Assembly (NCBI GenBank): GCA_944323495.1
Contig: CALUSZ010000092.1
Location: 1-5,315 of the forward strand
Reading direction: 5' to 3'
DNA from: Candidatus Gastranaerophilales bacterium
GTDB taxonomy: Bacteria; Cyanobacteriota; Vampirovibrionia; Gastranaerophilales; Gastranaerophilaceae
DNA: 5,315 bases
Positions 1 through 5,196 of this stretch are shown here, in pieces. Numbering within the stretch: the first letter of the stretch is position 1; the number at the start of each line of letters is the position of its first letter. Both the position numbers and the translations under genes were made by a program. The notes beneath the pieces were generated by a model. The model saw nothing but the letters and a program-made list of their open reading frames with translations, was not told the origin of the DNA and made no database searches.

Positions 1-1
1 A

Positions 2-349
2 ATGTCTTTAAGGAATGAACGGGTTAGAAAAGAGTTAATGCGCGATATCTCTGAAATTTTGAGGAAAGAGGTCAGGGGGCTTGAAGGTGTTGTATCTGTT
101 GTAGATGTTGAAGTCGCTCATGACAATTCCTTTGCAAAAGTTTTCTATAGCGTTTTAGGTTCTGACGAGCAAATAGAAAAAGATAAAGAGATTATTGAAA
201 AAAATACCGGCAAGGTAAGGTATGAAGTTGGTAAGCGTATTAGATTAAGAGTTACACCTGAGATTAAGTTTGTATATTCTGACGGTTTGGCAGAAGGCTC
301 AAGGGTGCTTGAGCTTATCGATAAAATTTCTAAGGGCGAAATTAAATAG
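2..349 (+). CDS. rbfA: Ribosome-binding factor A (RbfA)
   Basis: RbfA is a small cytoplasmic KH-fold protein that binds the immature 30S subunit near the 5' end of 16S rRNA and helps its late maturation, notably at low temperature. The 115-residue product has the family pattern: an N-terminal helix rich in Arg and Lys (RNERVRKELMRDISEIL), a central strand around NSFAKVFYSVLG, and the KH-like end VGKRIRLRVTPEIKFVYSDG followed by a short helix. The length is normal for a family member without the long acidic C-terminal tail of E. coli RbfA. The ATG is the second base of the window, so its ribosome binding site cannot be seen. The start is plausible because only a few residues precede the first conserved Arg, but a start further upstream cannot be excluded. 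truB follows after 3 nt, the common rbfA-truB order, which implies an operon probably reaching upstream towards infB. Confidence 0.95.
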   Translation: MSLRNERVRKELMRDISEILRKEVRGLEGVVSVVDVEVAHDNSFAKVFYSVLGSDEQIEKDKEIIEKNTGKVRYEVGKRIRLRVTPEIKFVYSDGLAEGSRVLELIDKISKGEIK

Positions 350-352
350 CTT

Positions 353-1219
353 ATGTTTGGTTTTTTAAATATTTATAAGCCTAAGGGTAAGACATCTCAT
401 GATGTTGTTGCAATTTTGAGGCGTGTTACTAAGATTAAGCAGATAGGACATACGGGAACGCTTGATCCGTTTGCGGAGGGTGTTTTACCTGTATGCATAG
501 GAAAAGCTACGAGGCTTATTGAATATTTAGCAGACGATAAGGCATATATCGGAACCGTCCAGCTGGGGAAATCCACTACTACTTATGATATAGAAGGTGA
601 TGCGGTAAAAGTTTCCGATAAAGATGTTTCTATTGAGGAAATTGAAAATGCACTTCAAAGGTTTAGAGGTGAAATTGAGCAGTTGCCGCCTATATATTCT
701 GCGATAAAAGTTAACGGCAAAAAGCTTTACGAGTATGCAAGGAAGGGCGAAGAAGTTGAAATTAAGCCCAGAAAAGTCACTATAAATGAATTAAAAATCT
801 TAAATTATGATTCTGAAAACAGGATTCTTGAACTCTATATAGAATGCTCTAAAGGAACTTATATCCGCTCTATTGCAAATGATATAGGCGAAGTTCTCGG
901 GGTTTACGGACATCTGGTTAAATTAGTCAGGGTAAAGGCCGGAGATTTCAATATAAAAGAGTGTATTCAACTTGCAGACTTACAGGCGAAAGAGGATGTT
1001 GAGAGAGTTTTAATTAATCCGTTGGAAAAATTGTATTACGCAAAGTATGAGTTGAATGAAGACGAAAAAAATAAAGTCTTAAACGGCATGGAAATACCTG
1101 TTTCCGAAAGATTGGAGGGAACTGTTATTTTAGTATATTCAAATAATATTCTTGCAATCGGTGAGGCTTTTGGTTTAAGAATAAAGTGTGCCAAGGTTTT
1201 TGGAATTTCATCTGTTTAA
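353..1219 (+). CDS. truB: tRNA pseudouridine(55) synthase TruB
   Basis: TruB converts uridine 55 in the T-loop of elongator tRNAs to pseudouridine and also acts as a tRNA folding chaperone in the cytoplasm. The 288-residue protein carries the hallmarks of the family: an N-terminal NIYKPKGKTSHDVV segment, the catalytic motif GHTGTLDPFAEGVLPV with the presumed nucleophile Asp38, the PPIYSAIKVNGKKLYEYAR motif around residues 111-129, and CSKGTYIRSIANDIGE near 165-180. The C-terminal part (about 230-288) is a short divergent extension, probably PUA-like. The start ATG lies 3 nt after the rbfA stop with only a weak, distant AAGGG upstream, so translational coupling to rbfA is likely. In many bacteria ribF follows truB; here a 254-bp gap and an unrelated signalling operon follow. 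Confidence 0.97.
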   Translation: MFGFLNIYKPKGKTSHDVVAILRRVTKIKQIGHTGTLDPFAEGVLPVCIGKATRLIEYLADDKAYIGTVQLGKSTTTYDIEGDAVKVSDKDVSIEEIENALQRFRGEIEQLPPIYSAIKVNGKKLYEYARKGEEVEIKPRKVTINELKILNYDSENRILELYIECSKGTYIRSIANDIGEVLGVYGHLVKLVRVKAGDFNIKECIQLADLQAKEDVERVLINPLEKLYYAKYELNEDEKNKVLNGMEIPVSERLEGTVILVYSNNILAIGEAFGLRIKCAKVFGISSV

Positions 1220-1274
1220 ACTACCCCAAATAATTGATACATAGTCCGGATTACCCAGAGTTGAAAAATCGTTC

Positions 1275-1303
1275 TTGACAAAACAAAATACTGTAAATAA
1301 TAA
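1275..1303 (+). promoter_or_regulatory. Candidate sigma70-type promoter for the regulator-flagellar operon
   Basis: A perfect TTGACA -35 hexamer sits at 1275-1280. A 17-nt spacer puts TAATAA at 1298-1303 in the -10 position, which matches TATAAT at only three of six bases. It lies in the only sizeable gap upstream of the regulator and points towards it, with about 170 nt of leader before the 1474 start. The -35 is convincing; the -10 is weak. Nothing matching a flagellar sigma28 promoter (TAAA-N15-GCCGATAA) or a sigma54 promoter (GG-N10-GC type) was seen. Confidence 0.4.
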
Positions 1304-1304
1304 C

Positions 1305-1346
1305 TTTGGGCTGTATATTAATCTTTTGGTCTATATCTTCTAATCT
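1305..1346 (+). repeat. Imperfect tandem direct repeat in the regulator's upstream region
   Basis: Two similar blocks lie next to each other: TTTGGGCTGTATATTAATCT at 1305-1324 and TTTGGTCTATATCTTCTAATCT at 1325-1346. They share the TTTGG start, the CT(G)TATAT core and the AATCT end, with small indels. The block begins just downstream of the candidate -10, so it could be a paired binding site for a regulator, but chance similarity in AT-rich DNA is possible. Confidence 0.3.
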
Positions 1347-1407
1347 ACGGCAAATGCTTTAAAATTAACCCTTATATTGATGAAAATCTCCTCTGTAAGA
1401 AGGTAAT

Positions 1408-1458
1408 ATGATTAGTGTAGATACTATACAAATGTATGAAATTAAAAAAAATAAATGA
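1408..1458 (+). CDS. Possible 16-residue leader peptide upstream of the response regulator
   Basis: An ATG at 1408 is preceded by AAGAAGG (1397-1403) with a 4-nt spacer, a close match to the Shine-Dalgarno consensus. It opens a 16-codon frame encoding MISVDTIQMYEIKKNK and stops at TGA 1456-1458. The stop is 15 nt before the regulator ATG, and the regulator's own AAGGGAG starts right after it. The peptide has no recognisable domain or signal peptide. It could be a translated leader that tunes expression of the regulator through translational coupling. Frames this short also arise by chance, so it rests only on the ribosome binding site and its position. Confidence 0.3.
   Translation: MISVDTIQMYEIKKNK
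1426..1437. promoter_or_regulatory. 12-bp inverted repeat, possible operator
   Basis: ATACA-AA-TGTAT is a perfect inverted repeat with 5-bp arms and a 2-bp centre, 36 nt upstream of the regulator start and inside the candidate leader frame. The regulator has a NarL/LuxR-type helix-turn-helix, a family that generally binds short inverted repeats as dimers, so autoregulation through this site is conceivable. AT-rich DNA yields such repeats by chance, so the call is tentative. Confidence 0.25.
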
Positions 1459-1473
1459 TAAGGGAGAGAGAGT

Positions 1474-2184
1474 ATGAGACGCGAGTTTAAGAAGAAGTCA
1501 AAGGTTTTGCTTATTGATGACAATTATGAGCATTTAGCAGGGATTAGGGAATTATTAAACATTGAAGGTACTTTTGATGTTGTAGGTATTGCAACTAATA
1601 TTACTGTAGGGCTTAATTTAATCAAAAAATATCAGCCGGATATTGTGTTATTAGATATGAATATGCCGGAAAGAGACGGACTTCAGGGTATATTAGAGAT
1701 TTCTAAACTCGATATGGATGTAAAAGTATTAGCACTTTCAGGGTATGATGATGCTGATTTAATCTTTAGGGCAATGAAGATTGGTGCTAAGGGTTATGTT
1801 TTAAAAACCATGGCATCTGCTCAATTAATCTATGCGATAGAAGAAGTGTTAAACGGCAAAATTTATCTTCCGCTTGCACTTTCATCCCGCTTCTTTGAAT
1901 ACTTCCAACAGACATTTAGGGAAGAAAGTACAAAACAGGAGTCAGGCGAAGAAGAAGAAAATCTGCTTGATTATCTGACACAGAGAGAAAAAGAAGTGTT
2001 AGAACTTTTAACACAGGGAATTACTTATAAGGGTGTTGCAAATAAATTGTTTATTTCTGAAACAACTGTTAAAACCCATGTAAATAATATATTCCAAAAA
2101 CTACAGGTGAATGACAGGACACAGGCTGTTTTGTATGCAATAAATAACGGATTTTTATCTAACAAAATGAGGATTTCTGCATAA
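1474..2184 (+). CDS. NarL/FixJ-family two-component response regulator
   Basis: This is a cytoplasmic transcription factor expected to be switched on by phosphorylation. The 236-residue protein has an N-terminal receiver domain (about 9-128). Its acidic pair is Asp15-Asp16 in VLLIDDN, the phospho-acceptor is Asp61 in VLLDMNMPERDG, the switch Ser is Ser89 in ALSGYDD, and the conserved Lys is Lys111 in GYVLK. An acidic linker (about 150-163, with EEEE) leads to a LuxR-type helix-turn-helix at 168-224 that includes LTQREKEVLELLTQG and ISETTVKTHVNNIFQKL. All phosphotransfer residues are present. The ATG at 1474 is preceded by AAGGGAG (1460-1466) at normal spacing. The histidine kinase follows after 31 nt and is the likely phosphodonor, with flgBC-fliE directly downstream. 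The target genes cannot be read from the sequence; the flagellar operon itself is the natural guess. Confidence 0.95.
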   Translation: MRREFKKKSKVLLIDDNYEHLAGIRELLNIEGTFDVVGIATNITVGLNLIKKYQPDIVLLDMNMPERDGLQGILEISKLDMDVKVLALSGYDDADLIFRAMKIGAKGYVLKTMASAQLIYAIEEVLNGKIYLPLALSSRFFEYFQQTFREESTKQESGEEEENLLDYLTQREKEVLELLTQGITYKGVANKLFISETTVKTHVNNIFQKLQVNDRTQAVLYAINNGFLSNKMRISA

Positions 2185-2215
2185 GCGCTAATTCTCCGGA
2201 CTGGGCGGATTGTAT

Positions 2216-3451
2216 ATGAAAAAAATTGTAAGACAGCAAAATTATTTAAAGGAATTGATAGACTCTCAAGAGAACCATTATCTTTCAAGGCAGGCATTGA
2301 GATGTCTTATGAGGGCTGTCTTAGAGCCTCTTTTGGATAAGCCGGAAGCTGGGGTTGTATTACATAGAATAATAAACCGCGACGGTGTTATGGGGCTTAT
2401 AAAAAGGCTGGAATTTTCGGATATTGAAGCATATGATTATACAGATGAGAGTGAAAATCTAAGAGAAAGAGTTTGGGCAAATACAGAATTTCTATGCGTT
2501 TTGACCCACAGATTTGTATCAATTATTCTTTGGGATAATAATACCGGCGACTCTGATAAGGTAAGATATTATTCTTTGTGTAATTCAAGACTTCAAAGTG
2601 AAGCTTTAGATATTATTAACAGGAATTCCATACTGGATATTAAACATTTTCAGGAACAATTTAGACCGGACAGGCGTGATAATATCTTGTTAAATGCCTC
2701 AATAAGACGCTTGATTGAAAGTATGGATGAAGCATCTAAAGACGCTGTTCTGGGGTATGCGGAAGAACAAACTGCAAAACCTGTAGAGAGTTATAACAGT
2801 AATACAAGGGCTATTGCGCACGAAATAAAAAATCAGCTTTCTATACTTGATTTATATACAGAAGTTATCCGCAGATATTGCAAGAAAAACAAGATTGAAG
2901 AAAATACAATTTCAAATGCATTAGATTGTTTAACCCGCGCGGTAAAGATGTCAAATAATTGCTTGATAGGCCTAAAATCCAGCGAAACAAATGATTTAAA
3001 GCCGTTAAATTTAAAAGATATTATTAATACAGCGCAGGATTTGACAAAAGTATATTTTGAATGCAAAAATATTGATTACATTGTAGAAAACTCAATCGAC
3101 GCAGCGATACTCGCCGATGAAAACAAATTGACGGCAGTATTGATAAATTTAGTTAAAAATGCAGTTGAAGCATTTGGCATAGAAGAAGAAAATGTTCTTA
3201 AAAACGGTAAGTATATTAAGATTCAGACTGAAACTTCGGGTGATTTTGCATTGATACATGTTTCAAATAACGCCGGAGAGATTATGAATCCTGACAGAAT
3301 ATTTGAGGAGGGTTTTACGACAAAATCCGGCGGAAGCGGTATGGGCTTGAGTATATGCAGAAAATCTATTGAAGAACAGCTTGGTCAGATAACTTTAGAA
3401 CATACAGGCGATGATTATACTGAATTTGTTATAAAAATAGGATTGGTTTAG
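2216..3451 (+). CDS. Soluble sensor histidine kinase, partner of the upstream regulator
   Basis: The protein should autophosphorylate on His and pass the phosphate to the adjacent regulator. From the ATG at 2216 it has 411 residues. This start is preferred because GGGCGGA (2203-2209) lies 6 nt upstream; a TTG at 2210 would add two residues but touches that site. The phospho-acceptor is His202 in AIAHEIKNQLSIL. The ATP-binding domain has an N-box (NLVKNAVEAF, about 311-320), a divergent G1 box (NNAGEI in place of DNGxGI), the FTTK segment, and a G2 box GGSGMGLSI (372-380). No membrane segment or signal peptide is visible, so it should sense a cytoplasmic input. The first 190 residues are not clearly assignable. 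The stretch FLCVLTHRFVSIILWDN...VRYYSLCN followed by a helix resembles the end of a DICT sensory domain, an inference from pattern only. The stop lies 2 nt before flgB, so the two are probably translationally coupled. Confidence 0.92.
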   Translation: MKKIVRQQNYLKELIDSQENHYLSRQALRCLMRAVLEPLLDKPEAGVVLHRIINRDGVMGLIKRLEFSDIEAYDYTDESENLRERVWANTEFLCVLTHRFVSIILWDNNTGDSDKVRYYSLCNSRLQSEALDIINRNSILDIKHFQEQFRPDRRDNILLNASIRRLIESMDEASKDAVLGYAEEQTAKPVESYNSNTRAIAHEIKNQLSILDLYTEVIRRYCKKNKIEENTISNALDCLTRAVKMSNNCLIGLKSSETNDLKPLNLKDIINTAQDLTKVYFECKNIDYIVENSIDAAILADENKLTAVLINLVKNAVEAFGIEEENVLKNGKYIKIQTETSGDFALIHVSNNAGEIMNPDRIFEEGFTTKSGGSGMGLSICRKSIEEQLGQITLEHTGDDYTEFVIKIGLV

Positions 3452-3453
3452 AT

Positions 3454-3936
3454 ATGGATTTGATTTCAAATAGAACAATTGAGATTACAAAACTTGGCAT
3501 GGACGGTCTTATGGACAGACAGCATGCTGTTGCATCCAATATTGCAAACGTGATGACTCCGGGGTTTCAGAGGAAAGAGGTTGCGTTTGAAAGCCAGCTT
3601 GCGGAAATTATTGAAAAAGAGGATTTGAAAGATTATATAAAGGGGCAAAATAGTATAGAATACAAACCGCCAATGGTAGATGTTTTTACGGGCGAAATTC
3701 ATACATATAGAACTCCGACTTTACAGGAAAAAGCTTATTTGCAGTCAAATACATATGAACAATTCAGACCGCAGGTTGTAACTGATGTTTATAATGGTAC
3801 TGATTCAACGGGTAATAATGTAGAGCTTGAGAGAGAAATGATGGATTTATCCAAAACCGGTACAAAGTTTCTGGTATTATCAAACCTTGAACAGAGGCAG
3901 TTTACGCATATTTCGGAAGCAATACGCGGCCAATAA
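3454..3936 (+). CDS. flgB: Flagellar proximal rod protein FlgB
   Basis: FlgB is a proximal rod subunit of the flagellar basal body. It is exported by the flagellar type III apparatus without a cleaved signal and assembles next to FliE in the periplasm. The 160-residue protein has the N-terminal rod motif: an amphipathic helix with DRQHAVASNIANVMTPGFQRKEVAF, in which NIANVMTPGF (29-38) matches the family's NIANxxTPG(Y/F). The C-terminal helix contains NNVELEREMMDLSKTGTKF, the usual (D/N)VELExEM pattern of FlgB. It is slightly longer than E. coli FlgB (about 138), with the extra length in the central variable region. The ATG lies 2 nt after the kinase stop; an AGGA inside the kinase's last codons is the likely ribosome binding site. 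Confidence 0.95.
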   Translation: MDLISNRTIEITKLGMDGLMDRQHAVASNIANVMTPGFQRKEVAFESQLAEIIEKEDLKDYIKGQNSIEYKPPMVDVFTGEIHTYRTPTLQEKAYLQSNTYEQFRPQVVTDVYNGTDSTGNNVELEREMMDLSKTGTKFLVLSNLEQRQFTHISEAIRGQ

Positions 3937-3947
3937 GGAGGTAAATT

Positions 3948-4454
3948 ATGAGTTTTAATATATTCGATATAGCAGGCTCGGGAATGACTGCACAGAGAAT
4001 AAAAATGGATACGATTTCCAGTAATATTGCTAATATAAATACCACACGCCAGCCGGACGGCTCAAAGGGTGTTTATATAAAAAAAGATGTCGCATTCAGA
4101 ACAATCTATGAGGATACTCTAAACCGCGGATATTCTAATTTTTCTTCCAATAGTCCAGATGCGGAGTTTGACCCGAAGACCGGAAATATGCTTATTAATG
4201 CAAATATTGCATTAAATGAAGGCATGCTAACAGGCGGGGTTCAAGTGGATGAGATTTATGAGGCAGAAAATGGTGTGAAAACGGTTTATGACCCTTCGCA
4301 TCCTGATGCTGATGAAGAAGGGTATGTGGATTTACCGAATATTAATCTTGTCGAAGAAATGGTCGGTATGATTTCAGCCTCACGTGCTTACGAAGCTAAC
4401 GCAACAGTTGCAGAGAACGTTAAGACAATGATGCAAAGTGCAATGAATATTTAA
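3948..4454 (+). CDS. flgC: Flagellar proximal rod protein FlgC
   Basis: FlgC is a second proximal rod subunit that stacks with FlgB and FlgF in the periplasmic driveshaft of the flagellum. The N-terminal helix has MSFNIFDIAGSGMTAQRIKM followed by the rod signature SSNIANINTT (24-33). The C-terminal part has VDLPNINLVEEMVGMISASRAYEANATVAE, the conserved FlgC ending with the SRAYEAN motif, preceded by VYDPSHPDADEEGYV, the family's Y(D/N)PxHPDAxxxGYV. At 168 residues it is about 30 longer than E. coli FlgC; the extra residues fall in the middle (about 55-95). A perfect AAGGAGG (3935-3941) overlapping the flgB stop lies 6 nt before the ATG. This is the strongest ribosome binding site in the window and suggests high translation. 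Confidence 0.96.
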   Translation: MSFNIFDIAGSGMTAQRIKMDTISSNIANINTTRQPDGSKGVYIKKDVAFRTIYEDTLNRGYSNFSSNSPDAEFDPKTGNMLINANIALNEGMLTGGVQVDEIYEAENGVKTVYDPSHPDADEEGYVDLPNINLVEEMVGMISASRAYEANATVAENVKTMMQSAMNI

Positions 4455-4469
4455 CAGGGAGTATAGGGT

Positions 4470-4886
4470 ATGGATTTTTCAGTTGGAATAAGCGAGTTTA
4501 GTACGAATTACGGGAACTTAAATGCAATAGGAGATTACAATAAGTTTTTACAAGGTAATGCTTCTTTTGAAATTGATAAAACAGCTTTTGACGAAGAACT
4601 AGAGAAAGCTTCAAGGAATTATCCTGTAAAAGACAAACACGATCCGACAGGGTTAGGAAATTTTGCAACACAAATGGGGAATGCATTTTCAAACAGTTTG
4701 AACGCTGTAAATAATCAGAGGATAGAGGCTGATAAAATGCAGGAAGATATCGCAATGGGCGGTTCCACAAATATCCATGATGCCATGATAGCAGCAGAAA
4801 AAGCATCTTTAAGTATGCAAATGGCAATTCAGGTAAGAAACCGTCTTGTATCAGCTTATACAGACATTACAACAATGGCGATATAG
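4470..4886 (+). CDS. fliE: Flagellar hook-basal body complex protein FliE
   Basis: FliE is the first exported basal-body component and forms the joint between the membrane MS ring (FliF) and the proximal rod. The diagnostic part is the C-terminal 40 residues, with NIHDAMIAAEKASLSMQMAI and then QVRNRLVSAYTDITTMAI. These fit the family pattern of a helix with xxExAxLxxQxxxQVRNKLxxAYxxIxxM. At 138 residues it is longer than E. coli FliE (104); the N-terminal third (about 1-45) is a variable extension with no recognisable motif. AGGGAG at 4456-4461 lies 8 nt before the ATG, and flgC ends 15 nt upstream, so it closes the flgB-flgC-fliE block. fliF does not follow, unlike in many flagellar clusters. 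Confidence 0.93.
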   Translation: MDFSVGISEFSTNYGNLNAIGDYNKFLQGNASFEIDKTAFDEELEKASRNYPVKDKHDPTGLGNFATQMGNAFSNSLNAVNNQRIEADKMQEDIAMGGSTNIHDAMIAAEKASLSMQMAIQVRNRLVSAYTDITTMAI

Positions 4887-4904
4887 ACATTCGAGGCAGA
4901 TCTG

Positions 4905-4994
4905 GCGTTTTTATTTAATCCTGTAGTATTACAAAATGTCTGCCGACAATATGTTTTTTTCTTTTTGGTTACTTTTTCTTTTTAGCAAAGAAAA
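4905..4994. repeat. Direct repeat copy 1 (90 bp)
   Basis: This unit recurs at 5107-5196, exactly 202 bp downstream, with only two substitutions (4956 T versus C, 4986 C versus T) in 90 bases. It starts GCGTTTTTATTTAATCCTG and ends in the left arm, loop and part of the right arm of a T-rich/A-rich hairpin. Both copies are also preceded by GAGGCAGA (4893-4900), separated from the unit by four unlike bases. In each copy GGCAGA upstream is matched by TCTGCC inside the unit (4939-4944), giving 6-bp inverted arms 38 nt apart. Near-identity of non-coding DNA suggests a recent duplication or a dispersed genomic repeat. Confidence 0.9.
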
Positions 4995-4999
4995 GTGAC
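4968..4999 (+). repeat. Imperfect A/T-rich hairpin at the end of repeat copy 1
   Basis: GTTACTTTTTCTTT (4968-4981) can pair with AAAGAAAAGTGAC (4987-4999) around a TTAGC loop, with one bulged base and a U-G pair. The GTGAC of the right arm is also the left arm of the next hairpin (4991-5014), so the two structures exclude each other. Confidence 0.55.
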
Positions 5000-5014
5000 A
5001 TTTAGTCACGTTTT
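4991..5014 (+). terminator. Candidate intrinsic terminator downstream of fliE
   Basis: AAAAGTGAC (4991-4999) pairs with GTCACGTTTT (5005-5014) around an ATTTA loop, with one G (5010) bulged. The 5-bp GTGAC/GTCAC core is perfect and is flanked by A's upstream and T's downstream, the layout of a bidirectional terminator. It lies about 105 nt after the fliE stop. The core is short and the T run has only four bases, so strength is uncertain. Confidence 0.4.
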
Positions 5015-5031
5015 CTGAGAGTGGCAGGTTC

Positions 5032-5054
5032 CCATTTGACGGAAGTCAAAATGG
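5032..5054. repeat. Hairpin between the two repeats
   Basis: CCATTTGAC (5032-5040) pairs with GTCAAAATGG (5045-5054) around a GGAA tetraloop, with one extra A in the right arm. GGAA is a GNRA-type loop, which stabilises RNA hairpins when read on the + strand. No T run follows, so it is not a standard intrinsic terminator; it could protect the 3' end of the fliE transcript. Confidence 0.45.
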
Positions 5055-5106
5055 ATTCAATTCTTCAATATGATAACCTTGTAGTTAAACTTAAGAGGCA
5101 GACTGA

Positions 5107-5196
5107 GCGTTTTTATTTAATCCTGTAGTATTACAAAATGTCTGCCGACAATATGTTCTTTTCTTTTTGGTTACTTTTTCTTTTTAGTAAAGAAAA
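5107..5196. repeat. Direct repeat copy 2 (90 bp), running into the tRNA gene
   Basis: This is the second copy of the unit at 4905-4994, preceded by GAGGCAGA at 5095-5102. Here the terminal hairpin is perfect, whereas in copy 1 it has a 1-nt deletion and a T-to-G type mismatch in the right arm. The end of this copy lies 6 nt from the 3' end of tRNA-Glu, so the repeat abuts a tRNA gene. Confidence 0.9.

Noticed and set aside
2196..2210. Small TCCG...CGGA inverted repeat between regulator and kinase
   Set aside because: Only 4 bp of pairing, overlapping the kinase ribosome binding site; too weak to call a regulatory structure.
2025..2297. 90-codon frame on the - strand over the regulator-kinase junction
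   Set aside because: It is antisense to two strongly supported genes, has no family features, and looks like a shadow frame.
2833..3702. Two - strand frames (2833-3066 and 3466-3702) over the kinase and flgB
   Set aside because: Both are shadows of genes with intact motifs on the + strand.
4498..4827. 109-codon frame on the - strand inside fliE
   Set aside because: It is antisense to a well-supported fliE, has low-complexity Leu-rich composition, and matches no family.
4936..4998. 20-codon frame in repeat copy 1
   Set aside because: No ribosome binding site and it lies wholly inside a repeat; kept only as a testable observation, not as a gene.
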